DNA from: Mollicutes bacterium Phil14
Lineage (GTDB): Bacteria; Bacillota_I; Bacilli_A; ML615J-28; CAG-698
Direction of reading: 5' to 3'
Assembly: GCA_001940985.1 (NCBI GenBank)
Contig: MSHB01000019.1
Location: 1-36,414, forward strand
Length of the DNA stretch: 36,414 nucleotides
Positions within the stretch are counted from its first letter, which is position 1. Each line of letters begins with the position of its first letter. Shown here one piece after another: positions 8,377-17,464 of this stretch. The position numbers were made by a program, and so were the translations under genes. The notes under the pieces are model-generated. The model did not search any database. It was not told where the DNA came from and was given only the letters and a program-made list of their open reading frames with translations.

Positions 8377-11300
8377 TCCAACAATTGCATCAAAAAACAT
8401 AAAAGAAGAATTTGTTAGTTATATTTCTACTTCGTTTTCTTTTGCTGACGAAAATTTGAGGGAACAGTTTATTTCTGAATTAAATAAAATAATTTCAAAT
8501 GGCCCATGGCTTGAAACTAATGATGTTTTTAAAAGTGGTGTAACAATTAACCAATTAATTAGTGAGGGTATCCTTTCACCGTTGTGGCGTGATTTAGAGG
8601 CACAAAAGCCTAATACAAAATTGTATAAAAAATGTTTACCACTTGATAGACCGCTGTATTTGCATCAAGAACAAGCCATTAGAACAATTTTGAGTGGCAA
8701 TAATGTTGTTATTTCAACTGGTACAGGAAGTGGTAAAACTAATTGTTTTTTTATACCAGTTATAAATCAGTTGCTTAGTGAAAAAGAGGCTGGAACATTA
8801 GGAGCAGGAGTTCGTGCATTATTTATTTATCCTATGAATGCTCTTGCAAACGATCAACTGAAAAATATTAGAAAGATACTTATGTGCTATTCTGATATAA
8901 CTTTTGGAGTATATAATGGCGGGACTGAAAATAATGAGGATGATGCTGTTGCGGTTTATGAAGCAATGTTTGCAAATGATCCAATACCTGAGTTACGTCA
9001 TAGATTAAAAAACGAATTACTTTCTAGGCAAGAAATGAAAGATAACCCACCTAACATTTTATTTACAAACTATGCAATGCTTGAACATTTATTATTTAGA
9101 CCAAATGATGATGTATTGTTTAGTAAATCTGATTTTAGATTTGTTGTGCTTGATGAAGCACACATATATTCAGGTGCTACGGGAATTGAAACATCAATTC
9201 TTTTAAGAAGATTGCGTGCAAGAATTACTTCAAAGAAAGAAACACAATTTATTTTAACAAGTGCAACACTAGGGAATAGTAGGGATTTTGATGATGACAT
9301 TGTTACATTCGCCAATAATCTTTGTGGTGTTGAGTTTAAAAAAGAAAATATAATTCGAGCTACAAGAGAAAATTATAAAGGAATTAGTAATACAATAAGG
9401 TATTCAACAGAATTAATAAAAGAACTCGCTAATGAGGAAAACAAAGTTACTTATGTTTTAGATAAATATGGGATTGTATATGATAGTTCAATGAATGAAA
9501 ATGAATTATTATATGATTTTGTCTATTCCTCTGAATATTACCATACACTAAGAACAAATATTCAAAAAGTTACAACTATAGACGATATAGAGAATATTTT
9601 AGGCTTTGATAGCGATACAACAATTGCATTTGTTTCTTTGTGTACTAAAGCACAGAAAAATGGAAAAGCATTAATAGATGCAAGATATCATTTCTTTGTA
9701 AGAAGCCTAGAAGGGTGTTTTGTCGCTTTTAGTCCTAAAAAGAAACTATTTTTATCGAGACAAAAATATTGTTATATTAATGATAAGCAATATACAGTAT
9801 TTGAAATAGCTTTGTGTGATGAATGTGGAAAGTATGCTATTGTTGGCAAAAAAGAAAATAACTATTTGGTTCAAGCGAACAAATTAGATAAGCAGATTGA
9901 ATATTATTTTTTGGCTGATGAGGAAAATACTGAAATTGATGATGAGGAATCAGATAATATTAAATTGGAACATTTTTATTTATGTACTCGTTGTGGTGCA
10001 ATTGTTACTGAAGAACAAATAAAGAATGCTCCGTGTGATTGTGGCAGAGAAAAATATATAAGAATAGTGAAGGCTAAGCCATTGGCATTAGGTGCTCGCT
10101 GTGGAAATTGCCACAGAGGGACATATAAAAGGTTTTATTTGGGTAATGAAGCAGCTACATCTGTTTTGGCTACAGCATTATATGAAGAACTTCCAGAATT
10201 AACATACGATGATGAAGATAATAGTGAAATGAAATTTAAAAATATCTTTGCAAAAGTAGCACTTAATAATAAGAAAAAAGCAAAAAGAACTGGAAGACAA
10301 TTTTTAGCGTTTTCCGATAGCAGACAAGAAGCAGCTAAATTTGCTTGTTATCTTAGCAAGAGTTATGATGAATTTTTAAGACGTAGAGGAATATGCCAAA
10401 TTATTAATGAACAGAAAAATAATATTATTTCATCTATTTTTACAATTTCAGATTTTGTTAAAAAACTAACAACATATTTTTCAAATAAAAGAAGTTTCGC
10501 GACATCAAATAGTGATAATTCTAATTTAACAGTTGTAAGTAATAAAAATGCATGGATTGCGATGCTGAACGAGCTAGCCAGATTTAATTCTTCTACATCT
10601 TTAACATCCCTAGGAGTATTACAATTTAATTATTTGGGAAACACAAAAGAAATTATAAATAGTATTGCTGAAGACTATCACGTCGATTATGATTCAGTCA
10701 AGAATTTACTTGATCTACTGATTTTTGAGATTGTTAAAATGGGTGCGATATGTTCTGATAATGATACAGATATTGATGATAATGATAGAGAATATATATT
10801 TTATTCACCATCACAGAAATTTGTTACCAAGCTTCAAAATCCTAGTAAGAAAAAAGTTACTGTATCAGATTGGTTACCAAGAAATAAGGGCGACAGTCAA
10901 GAAAATTATTATAAGACAAACAGATTATATTATGTTACTCATTTTTTAAATATTAGCGAAAAAGATGCAGCATTTTTTTTAGAACAGTATTTTGAATATC
11001 TATCAAAACCTGAATATGGGAATTTATATTATTTAGAAGATAAAAATAAAGATGGTAATTATGTTTTGCCAGCTAAATACTTTCAAGTGAAGATTGCAGG
11101 AGATAATACCATAAATTGGTATAAATGCACTAAGTGCGGAAAAGTATCGCAATTTAATATGAATGGATTGTGCACGACTGTTAGGTGTCGTGAAAAAGTA
11201 AAAATTATAGATTCTTCAAAATTGAATAAAGATAATCACTTTGCAAAATTGTATTTTAGTGACAAAATGATGCCACTTTTCATAAAAGAGCATACGGCAC

Positions 11301-13216
11301 AATTGAATAAAAGGGAAAGTGCATTATATCAAGAACAATTTATTAAAAAAGAGATCAATGCTTTATCTTGCTCTACTACTTTTGAAATGGGGGTTGATGT
11401 TGGTGATCTAGAAACAGTATTTTTAAGAGATGTACCACCTCTACCATCAAATTATGCACAAAGAGCGGGAAGGGCTGGAAGAAGTATAAATGCTGTAGCA
11501 TATGCTCTTACATTTGCAAAACTTTCATCTCATGATCTTTCTTTTTTTAGAGAACCAAAAAAAATGATAAATGGCACTATTTTACCACCATTGTTTAAGG
11601 TCGATAATGAAAAAATAGCTAGAAGGCATATTTATGCAATAGCTTTGAGCATGTATTTTGCTGAACATCCTGAGCAATATAATCATAATGATGCTGAAAA
11701 TTTTATCAATCAAAAAGGATATAAAGAGTTTATTAAATGGATAAATACTCACCCAGAAAAATTGAAAAATATGATTATTCGTTCTATTCCTGACATTAAT
11801 AATTTTCATTGTAGATTGGGAATTGAAAACTTTAATTGGGTAGAAAACTTCATTGGAGAAGAAGGAGTGTTTACAGTCTTAATAAGAGAATATGAAAACA
11901 ATATAAAGGAATTTGATAAGATTATTAAAAGGTTTAAAAAAGAAAATGAATTTGATAAAGCTGCTAAAAGCGAAAGAAGACTCAGTACTTACTCTAATAA
12001 TAAGTTAATAGAATTTTTAGCAAGGGGTAATGTACTGCCTAGATATGGTTTTCCTGTTAACACTGTAGAGCTTGAACAAAATACAACTGCTGATAATTTG
12101 AAAAAACTTAGATTAAGCAGAGACTTACAAATGGCAATTGCCGAATACGCTCCGTCTTCTGAAATTATAGCTGATGGAAAAATGTATACCAGTAGATATA
12201 TTAAAAAATCTAATGTAGGTAACAATAAACAAGAATGGCACACAGCATACATTGGCATTTGTAGTAATCCAAAGTGTCAAGCTGTAAATTATTCTATTAC
12301 ACCGATAACTTCTGAGGGAGTTAAATGTTCGTCTTGTGGTAAGACATTAAGAAAAGTTGATTTTTATGAAAGTATTGAACCAAGGAATGGATTTGTAACT
12401 GATAGAGAAGCTAAAGAAGTACCTTTATCTAAACAAGAAAAAAATTATAGATCTGATGATTATTATATTGGAAATACTGAATCTAAAACTATTGATAAAT
12501 ATATTTTTAAATTTAATAATACAATGGTTACAGTTGAATCAACTACAAATGATTCTTTAATTGTCAAATCTTCTAATAATTTTTATGTATGTCCTAAATG
12601 TGGATTTGCTTATGCTGAAGATGAAACGATACCAAATGATAATGAAGCAAATAAACTTATAAAACAAAAAGCACATAAAATAAATACATTAGGACAACAT
12701 GATAGTTTATTTGGTCAATATCGCTGTGATTGTCAAGAGCTTTTTAGATATTCTATGCATCATACATTCAATACTGATGTTGCAAAAATAAGTTTTGATT
12801 GTGATACATCTGATTTTAAAACTATGGTTTCAACAATGTATGCTATTTTATATGCGATTTCTGATGAATTAAACATTGAAAGAAAAGATATTAAAGCCTG
12901 TCTATCTTTGAAAGTGGTTAACGATAGAAAGAATTATGCAATTATTATTTATGATTCTGTCCCAGGTGGTGCAGGTCATTCGAGAAGACTAGTAACTGCC
13001 GATGGCAAAATGCTGTATAGAATTATAGAAGTGGCATTAAGAAAAATTGAAAATTGTAATTGTGATCCTTCATGCTATAACTGCTTGAGAAGTTATGAAA
13101 ATCAAAAAATTCATGAATACTTAGATAGAAGACTTGCTAAAGATTTTTTATGTTCACTAATTGGGAATCTATTAATAGTTACTAATAATGAAGCTGAAAT
13201 TAATAAAGTTTTATAA
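8369..13216 (+). CDS. DUF1998-type superfamily 2 helicase (DruE-like)
   Basis: A 1615-residue DNA helicase with Walker A TGTGSGKT at 117-124, DEAH at 262-265, TSAT at 297-300 and the C-terminal helicase motif QRAGRAGRS at 1031-1039. Several zinc-binding knuckles are visible: CDECG, CTRCG with CDCG, CGNCH, CTKCG, CSNPKC with CSSCG, and CPKCG. The C-terminal CNCDPSCYNCLRSY block (from Cys1563), with HEYLDRRLA after it, is the four-cysteine signature of DUF1998 as in MrfA-type helicases and the DruE and DrmA/DrmB defence proteins. With only one partner gene and no methylase or drmC, Druantia type III fits better than DISARM. All helicase motifs look intact, so it is probably active. Confidence 0.75.
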   Translation: MFNPTIASKNIKEEFVSYISTSFSFADENLREQFISELNKIISNGPWLETNDVFKSGVTINQLISEGILSPLWRDLEAQKPNTKLYKKCLPLDRPLYLHQEQAIRTILSGNNVVISTGTGSGKTNCFFIPVINQLLSEKEAGTLGAGVRALFIYPMNALANDQLKNIRKILMCYSDITFGVYNGGTENNEDDAVAVYEAMFANDPIPELRHRLKNELLSRQEMKDNPPNILFTNYAMLEHLLFRPNDDVLFSKSDFRFVVLDEAHIYSGATGIETSILLRRLRARITSKKETQFILTSATLGNSRDFDDDIVTFANNLCGVEFKKENIIRATRENYKGISNTIRYSTELIKELANEENKVTYVLDKYGIVYDSSMNENELLYDFVYSSEYYHTLRTNIQKVTTIDDIENILGFDSDTTIAFVSLCTKAQKNGKALIDARYHFFVRSLEGCFVAFSPKKKLFLSRQKYCYINDKQYTVFEIALCDECGKYAIVGKKENNYLVQANKLDKQIEYYFLADEENTEIDDEESDNIKLEHFYLCTRCGAIVTEEQIKNAPCDCGREKYIRIVKAKPLALGARCGNCHRGTYKRFYLGNEAATSVLATALYEELPELTYDDEDNSEMKFKNIFAKVALNNKKKAKRTGRQFLAFSDSRQEAAKFACYLSKSYDEFLRRRGICQIINEQKNNIISSIFTISDFVKKLTTYFSNKRSFATSNSDNSNLTVVSNKNAWIAMLNELARFNSSTSLTSLGVLQFNYLGNTKEIINSIAEDYHVDYDSVKNLLDLLIFEIVKMGAICSDNDTDIDDNDREYIFYSPSQKFVTKLQNPSKKKVTVSDWLPRNKGDSQENYYKTNRLYYVTHFLNISEKDAAFFLEQYFEYLSKPEYGNLYYLEDKNKDGNYVLPAKYFQVKIAGDNTINWYKCTKCGKVSQFNMNGLCTTVRCREKVKIIDSSKLNKDNHFAKLYFSDKMMPLFIKEHTAQLNKRESALYQEQFIKKEINALSCSTTFEMGVDVGDLETVFLRDVPPLPSNYAQRAGRAGRSINAVAYALTFAKLSSHDLSFFREPKKMINGTILPPLFKVDNEKIARRHIYAIALSMYFAEHPEQYNHNDAENFINQKGYKEFIKWINTHPEKLKNMIIRSIPDINNFHCRLGIENFNWVENFIGEEGVFTVLIREYENNIKEFDKIIKRFKKENEFDKAAKSERRLSTYSNNKLIEFLARGNVLPRYGFPVNTVELEQNTTADNLKKLRLSRDLQMAIAEYAPSSEIIADGKMYTSRYIKKSNVGNNKQEWHTAYIGICSNPKCQAVNYSITPITSEGVKCSSCGKTLRKVDFYESIEPRNGFVTDREAKEVPLSKQEKNYRSDDYYIGNTESKTIDKYIFKFNNTMVTVESTTNDSLIVKSSNNFYVCPKCGFAYAEDETIPNDNEANKLIKQKAHKINTLGQHDSLFGQYRCDCQELFRYSMHHTFNTDVAKISFDCDTSDFKTMVSTMYAILYAISDELNIERKDIKACLSLKVVNDRKNYAIIIYDSVPGGAGHSRRLVTADGKMLYRIIEVALRKIENCNCDPSCYNCLRSYENQKIHEYLDRRLAKDFLCSLIGNLLIVTNNEAEINKVL

Positions 13217-13533
13217 GTGAATTGCTAATTACAAGATAAAGGAATTTTAAATGTTTCTATTAAGTATTGTCTTTTTTACATAATAATTATATTTGCATAT
13301 AAAACTTTTATATAGATTTAATGCGTTACTATTTTTTTCTAATTAATATTTATAATAAACTTACAAATAATTCATTTGAACAATATAAAAATAAATATAC
13401 ACTAATTTTAATGTTTTATGATAAAATATATATGATATAAAATTATATTATTAATACTTTGGATTTTATCAAAAATGAAGTAAATTTACTATTATTATGG
13501 ATAATTATAACAAATTTTAGAAAGGTATGAATT
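13217..13533. other. 317-base intergenic gap at the right edge of the defence island
   Basis: Extremely AT-rich with many stop codons in all frames. No gene, strong promoter or perfect hairpin was found. It separates the defence genes from ordinary chromosomal genes, but I found no attachment-site repeat or tRNA remnant in it. Confidence 0.5.
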
Positions 13534-14031
13534 ATGATATTTAGAATGTATGATAAAACATTAGATTTAGATATTGATGAGTGGGGAAGTAGTAGTTATT
13601 CTACTAATAGTTATGTTGTTAATAAATATGCTTTGTTCTCTGAAAAGCCTAGTGAAATATATGATTGGTATATATCACATGTTGGGGAGATGAGTGATAT
13701 ATTTGATAAAATTATTGTTGTTACGGATGGTAGTATAAAGATTGCATTTATTGTTTTTAATTATTTTCATGATGAAGATGGTAAAAAGGTTTGTGGAATT
13801 AATCCCATTTTAGTTAATCCTAAGTATATTAATCAAGGATTTGGAAAGAGGATAATAAAAGAAATCATTGAGAGAAAATGTGAAATGTTTGATATGAAAC
13901 CAGATTATATATATGCTGGAATAGATAATGATAATTTGATATGTAAAAGAATGTTTGAAAAGAATGGATTTGTATCATATGATAAATCAGATGATGAAGG
14001 GTTTATTTATTATAAATATATAATAAAGTAA
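13534..14031 (+). CDS. GNAT family N-acetyltransferase
   Basis: A 165-residue protein of the GNAT fold. The acetyl-CoA loop is visible as INPILVNPKYINQGFGKRII (V-x-x-x-x-x-Q/R-x-x-G-x-G/A type), followed by the helix KEIIERK and the C-terminal strand with DNDNLICKRMFEKNGFVSYD, a typical end of the domain. The substrate cannot be told. It is a single gene: a 317-base gap lies before it and a terminator follows. The start at 13534 has AGAAAGG upstream; the ATG seven bases earlier is in another frame and stops quickly. Confidence 0.8.
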   Translation: MIFRMYDKTLDLDIDEWGSSSYSTNSYVVNKYALFSEKPSEIYDWYISHVGEMSDIFDKIIVVTDGSIKIAFIVFNYFHDEDGKKVCGINPILVNPKYINQGFGKRIIKEIIERKCEMFDMKPDYIYAGIDNDNLICKRMFEKNGFVSYDKSDDEGFIYYKYIIK

Positions 14032-14051
14032 TAATTTAAAATATTTAATAT

Positions 14052-14080
14052 AAACTAGCTTAATGCTAGTTTATTTTTAT
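14052..14080 (+). terminator. Rho-independent terminator
   Basis: AAACTAGC (14052-14059) pairs perfectly with GCTAGTTT (14065-14072) around the loop TTAAT, and is followed by ATTTTTAT. It ends the acetyltransferase transcript. Confidence 0.8.
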
Positions 14081-14084
14081 TTAA

Positions 14085-14113
14085 TTGAAAAATTAATATA
14101 CTTATGATAAAAT
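14085..14113 (+). promoter_or_regulatory. Sigma-70 promoter of the alkylation-repair cluster
   Basis: TTGAAA (14085-14090), a 17-base spacer and TAAAAT (14108-14113). The -10 box covers the ATG at 14112, so that ATG cannot start the gene; the next in-frame ATG at 14133 is preferred. Confidence 0.65.
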
Positions 14114-14132
14114 GTTAATAGGTAGAAAACGT

Positions 14133-14780
14133 ATGAAAAGAAAATATAAGAATATTTATTTTATTAATGGAACTGCATATGCTGGTAAATCCACTTTGTG
14201 TAAGGTGCTTGCAAGCAAATATCAAGGAATACTTTGTGGGGAGAATTATACTTCAGATTACTTTCCTAACCTTGATTATAAAGATTTCCCTAATTTAACA
14301 TATACTAAACGTCTTAGTGACTTTAGTGAATTTGTAAGAAGAACTCCTACTGAATATAAAGAATGGATAGATGGATGTTCAAAAGAAGCTGAAAAGTTAG
14401 AACTTAAAATTTTATCTGATTTAGAGAAAGAAAATAAAATGATATTTGTTGATACTAATATTTCTCTTGAAACTTTAAAAGAAATTAGTGATAAAGATCA
14501 TGTTCTAATAATGTTAGCTAGTCAAGATACATCTGTTAATAGATTCTTTGAACGTGAAGATAAAGAGAAACAATTAATATATAGTTTATTATTAAAAGAA
14601 GAAGATAGTAAAAAAGCATTAGATAATTATAGAGAATGTTTGAAATTAATAAATTCAAAAGAGATATATGAAAAGTTTTTAAATTCAGGATTTAATGTAA
14701 TATTAAGAGATGAAAATAGAACTATTGATGAAACTTTATCTTTAGCAGAAAAGTTTTTTAAATTAAAAAGTGATAATTAG
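14133..14780 (+). CDS. P-loop kinase-like protein
   Basis: A 215-residue nucleotide-binding protein. Residues 13-21 (GTAYAGKST) are a Walker A loop, followed by a helix KVLASKY. The layout resembles shikimate/adenylate-kinase or chloramphenicol-phosphotransferase-like small kinases. A DT-N pattern in MIFVDTNISLE may be the second nucleotide-contacting strand. A lid-like Arg-rich segment is visible at VNRFFEREDKEKQ. The substrate is unknown. An in-frame ATG at 14112 lies within the -10 box and is rejected. The methyltransferase gene follows 9 bases after the stop, so it is co-transcribed with DNA repair genes, though nothing in the protein itself links it to repair. Confidence 0.65.
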   Translation: MKRKYKNIYFINGTAYAGKSTLCKVLASKYQGILCGENYTSDYFPNLDYKDFPNLTYTKRLSDFSEFVRRTPTEYKEWIDGCSKEAEKLELKILSDLEKENKMIFVDTNISLETLKEISDKDHVLIMLASQDTSVNRFFEREDKEKQLIYSLLLKEEDSKKALDNYRECLKLINSKEIYEKFLNSGFNVILRDENRTIDETLSLAEKFFKLKSDN

Positions 14781-14789
14781 GAGAATTAA

Positions 14790-15335
14790 ATGGTATACAA
14801 ATGGTTATATAAAACTCCAGATGGATTTAGTGATATAATAATGAATAGTGATGGAGAGTATCTAACAGGATTATGGTTTATTGATACAAGTGATGCTAAA
14901 AAACATACTCTTGACTGTGAAGAAAAGGAATTACCAATATTTAAAGAAACTAATAAATGGTTAGATATTTATTTTAGTGGTAAAAATCCTTGCTTTACAC
15001 CTAAATATAAAATTAATAATCTAACTCCTTTTAGAAAACAAGTAATAGATATAATGAATACTATTCCATATGGAAAAACACTAACATATAACGATATAGC
15101 AAAAATTATTGCTGAAGATAAAGGAATTAAAAGAATGTCTAGTCAAGCAGTTGGTGGTGCTGTAGGATGGAATCCTATTTGCATTATTATTCCTTGCCAT
15201 AGAGTTGTTGGAACAAATGGTAGCTTAACTGGGTATGGTGGAGGAATGAGTAATAAGGTAGCTCTTTTAACTAGCGAACATATTGATATGAGTAAGTTCT
15301 TTATTCCTAAAGGAGTAGTGTATGAAAAGATGTAA
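14790..15335 (+). CDS. ogt: Methylated-DNA-[protein]-cysteine S-methyltransferase
   Basis: O6-alkylguanine-DNA alkyltransferase of 181 residues. It moves the alkyl group from O6-methylguanine to its own cysteine and is used once per repair. The active-site motif is PCHRV at 135-139 with acceptor Cys136. The DNA-binding helix-turn-helix region TPFRKQVIDIMNTIPYGKTL and the arginine-finger region SSQAVGGAVGWNP precede it, and GSLTGYGGG follows, all standard. The N-terminal domain is of the Ogt/MGMT type with no Ada zinc domain. It overlaps the glycosylase gene by 14 bases; the ribosome site for that gene lies inside this one. Confidence 0.93.
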   Translation: MVYKWLYKTPDGFSDIIMNSDGEYLTGLWFIDTSDAKKHTLDCEEKELPIFKETNKWLDIYFSGKNPCFTPKYKINNLTPFRKQVIDIMNTIPYGKTLTYNDIAKIIAEDKGIKRMSSQAVGGAVGWNPICIIIPCHRVVGTNGSLTGYGGGMSNKVALLTSEHIDMSKFFIPKGVVYEKM

Positions 15336-15888
15336 ATGGTGTAATGAAAAAAATCCTTTATATATAGAGTATCATGATAAAGAATGGTGCGTACCTAATT
15401 TTGATGAAAAGTATTTATTTGAAATGTTAATACTAGAATCATTTCAAGCAGGATTATCTTGGGAATGTGTTCTAAATAAAAGAAAAGATTTTAGAACTTC
15501 TTATGATAATTTTGATATAGATAAAGTAATTAATTATGATGATAAAAAAATAAATGAATTATTAGCTAATGAGAAAATAATAAGAAATAAATTAAAAATT
15601 AAAGCTAGCATAAACAATGCTAAAATATTTAAAGATATTCAAAAAGAATATGGTAGTTTTTATAATTATTTAACTACATTTACTTTAAATAAAATAATTA
15701 TTGAAAACGATAAAACAACTAATGATTTATCAGATGCTATTTCTAAAGATTTAATTAAGCGTGGTATGAAGTTTGTTGGTTCTACAATTATATATTCATA
15801 TTTACAAGCAATAGGAGTTATATATTCTCATGATGAAGATTGTTTTTTGTATAAAGCTAATAGTATTCTAAATACAATGAAAAAATGA
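15322..15888 (+). CDS. tag: DNA-3-methyladenine glycosylase I
   Basis: Tag-type glycosylase of 188 residues that cuts out 3-methyladenine from alkylated DNA. The start CKWCN, the block YHDKEWCVP and LILESFQAGLSWECVL (catalytic Glu of the LESFQAGLSW motif) are characteristic. The zinc ligands expected from the E. coli enzyme are present: Cys4, His18, His170 and Cys174 (H-x3-C near the C-terminus). It has its own AAAGGAG site (15309-15315) and overlaps the end of the methyltransferase gene. Together they repair both major toxic and mutagenic methylation products. Confidence 0.93.
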   Translation: MKRCKWCNEKNPLYIEYHDKEWCVPNFDEKYLFEMLILESFQAGLSWECVLNKRKDFRTSYDNFDIDKVINYDDKKINELLANEKIIRNKLKIKASINNAKIFKDIQKEYGSFYNYLTTFTLNKIIIENDKTTNDLSDAISKDLIKRGMKFVGSTIIYSYLQAIGVIYSHDEDCFLYKANSILNTMKK

Positions 15889-15926
15889 AACTGAAATAAC
15901 TATAATTAAAGAAGACAAAAAAGTGC

Positions 15927-15949
15927 AAGAATACTCAAGAATTATTCTT
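15927..15949. promoter_or_regulatory. Inverted repeat before the AraC-type gene
   Basis: AAGAATA (15927-15933) and TATTCTT (15943-15949) are perfect 7-base arms around a 9-base loop in the 100-base gap before the regulator. No U-tract follows directly, so an operator or weak hairpin is more likely than a terminator. Confidence 0.35.
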
Positions 15950-15988
15950 CTTAAATGAGTAAAATATAGTTGTGGTTTGGAGTTAATA

Positions 15989-16420
15989 ATGAACTGGATT
16001 GATGTAATTAGAAAAACAATTAAATATATTGAAGACAATTTACTTAGTATTGAAAATATTGATGAAGTAGCTAGCGATATGTATATATCATCATTTTACT
16101 TACAAAAAGGCTTTAAACTTATGACAGGTTATTCAATATCTGAATACATAAGAAATAGAAGATTATATCTATCAGCACTAGAACTAATGAAAAGTGAAGA
16201 TAAAATAATTGATATTGCTTATAAGTTTGGTTATGAAACCCCAGAAAGTTTTACTAAAGCTTTTAGTAGGTTTCATGGATTTACTCCATCTAAAATAAGT
16301 GAAAATGTTAAAAATATAAAAGTTTTCCAACCACTAAAAATTGAGATAGTAATTAGAGGAGGAAATGAAATGAATTGCACTATTGAAAAGAAAAAAAGAA
16401 TTAAAATTAATTGGTTTTGA
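15989..16420 (+). CDS. AraC-family regulator, N-terminal DNA-binding part (frameshifted)
   Basis: 143 residues from ATG 15989, which has GGAG upstream (a TTG at 15977 is in frame but lacks a site). Two AraC helix-turn-helix motifs are seen: ENIDEVASDMYISSFYLQKGFK and the second, DKIIDIAYKFGYETPESFTKAFSRFHGFTPS. The frame ends early with KKKRIKINWF. Removing one A from the 7-A run at 16391-16397 continues it as KKKELKLIGFERE into the GyrI-like domain encoded downstream, giving a normal AraC-GyrI fusion of about 295 residues. As read, the product keeps the DNA-binding domain but loses its ligand-binding domain. It follows two alkylation-repair genes and may control them, as the AraC-type protein Ada does elsewhere. 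Confidence 0.8.
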   Translation: MNWIDVIRKTIKYIEDNLLSIENIDEVASDMYISSFYLQKGFKLMTGYSISEYIRNRRLYLSALELMKSEDKIIDIAYKFGYETPESFTKAFSRFHGFTPSKISENVKNIKVFQPLKIEIVIRGGNEMNCTIEKKKRIKINWF

Positions 16421-16877
16421 AAGAGAATTTGATATGGAAACTGCATATGAAATGATTCCTAAGTTTTGGGATGAAGTCTTTCAAAACAGAATGTCTAATT
16501 TAAAAAAGAATGGATTTGTTCCAAGTGATGAGATTGAAAAAGCAATAATAGAAAATTCAATTGGTGAATTTGGAGTTTGTATTGAAGAAGAAAACAAAAA
16601 ACCAAAATTTAAATACATGATTGCTGGAAAGTATGATGGGGGTAGTATTCCTAGCGGAATGACTGTTTTTGAAGTGCCTGACTTAGATTGGGCTGTCTTT
16701 GAAGCGATTGGTCCAATGCCAGGAGCTATTCAATCTATTAATACAATGATATTTAAAGAGTGGTTACCAAATAGTGATTATAGTATTGCTGCTCCTATTA
16801 ACATTGAATGGTATAGCAATAGTGATATGGCATCAAGTGATTATAGAAGTGCTATATGGATCCCTATTAAAAAATAA
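16383..16877 (+). CDS. GyrI-like ligand-binding domain, C-terminal part of the split AraC gene
   Basis: Reads from a TTG at 16383 with no convincing ribosome site of its own; the AGGAGG at 16357-16362 serves an ATG in the upstream frame. The domain matches GyrI/BmrR effector-binding proteins: GFEREFDMETAYEMIPKFWDEVF, then YMIAGKYDGG, FEVPDLDWAVFEAIGPMP and the end WIPIKK. In the fused form, typical of AraC-GyrI regulators, it binds a small hydrophobic or cationic molecule and alters the DNA-binding part. Here it is probably the second half of a gene split by a one-base insertion in the A run at 16391-16397 and may not be translated alone. Confidence 0.75.
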   Translation: MKRKKELKLIGFEREFDMETAYEMIPKFWDEVFQNRMSNLKKNGFVPSDEIEKAIIENSIGEFGVCIEEENKKPKFKYMIAGKYDGGSIPSGMTVFEVPDLDWAVFEAIGPMPGAIQSINTMIFKEWLPNSDYSIAAPINIEWYSNSDMASSDYRSAIWIPIKK

Positions 16878-16907
16878 ATGATTTAATAAAAAAAGTTAAT
16901 TAATATT

Positions 16908-16916
16908 TGTTATACT
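16908..16916 (+). promoter_or_regulatory. Extended -10 promoter of the sigma-factor operon
   Basis: TGT followed by TATACT, with no good -35 box. The block around it, TATTTGTTATACTTATA then AGAGG, is almost the same as the one before the lipoprotein gene at 19500, which suggests shared control. Confidence 0.5.
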
Positions 16917-16930
16917 TATAAGAGGTATAT

Positions 16931-17464
16931 ATGACAAGAACTGATAGTGTGGAAATGAAAGAAATCATTAAAGAACTTAAAAATAATAATCTAGATGCGT
17001 TTGATGATTTCTATCATTTAACTAAAAATCAAGTATATATGGCAATTATGCCAATTCTAAAAAATAAACATAAAACTGAAGATATTATGCAAGATACTTA
17101 TCTGCGTTTTTTAAGCAATATAAATAAGTATAAAGAAAATACTAATGTTATTGCTTTTATTGTTACAATTGCAAGAAACTTAGCTTTGAATTTATATAAC
17201 AAAGAAAAGCGCGAAGAAAATTATGATTTCTCACAATATGAAGATACATATATTGCAAATGATATTGAGGATTCTCCCCTTATTTCTTTAGTGTATGAAG
17301 TATTAAGTGGGGAAGAATTAGAAGTATTCATTCTTCATGTGATTGATGAATTAAAACATAAAGAAATTGCTCAAGCGTTAAAAAAGCCACTAGGTACTAT
17401 TACTTGGCTTTATAACAAAGCAGTAAAGAAAGTAAAAGAAAGGATAGGTGAAGATAATGAGTAA
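16931..17464 (+). CDS. ECF-type RNA polymerase sigma factor
   Basis: A 177-residue sigma-70 family protein of the extracytoplasmic-function group. Region 2 is visible as DAFDDFYHLTKNQVYMAI, with KHKTEDIMQDTYLRFL (the -10 recognition helix neighbourhood) and FIVTIARNLALNLYNKEKREE. Region 4 is EELEVFILHVIDELKHKEIAQALKKPLGTITWLYNKAVKKVKERI, with the -35-binding helix-turn-helix. Only regions 2 and 4 are present, as usual. The membrane protein gene that follows overlaps its end by 8 bases (ATGAGTAA) and is probably its anti-sigma factor. The signal and regulon are unknown; a promoter block shared with the lipoprotein at 19500 hints at autoregulation. Confidence 0.88.
   Translation: MTRTDSVEMKEIIKELKNNNLDAFDDFYHLTKNQVYMAIMPILKNKHKTEDIMQDTYLRFLSNINKYKENTNVIAFIVTIARNLALNLYNKEKREENYDFSQYEDTYIANDIEDSPLISLVYEVLSGEELEVFILHVIDELKHKEIAQALKKPLGTITWLYNKAVKKVKERIGEDNE

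Noticed and set aside
5599..13216. DISARM system
   Set aside because: The DUF1998 helicase is present, but there is no methylase, DrmB-like second DUF1998 protein or DrmC phospholipase-like gene.
16357..16372. Separate start of the GyrI domain at ATG 16370
   Set aside because: The AGGAGG encodes Arg-Gly-Gly of the AraC frame and the ATG is in that frame, so it would also hit the early stop; a fusion broken by one base is more likely.
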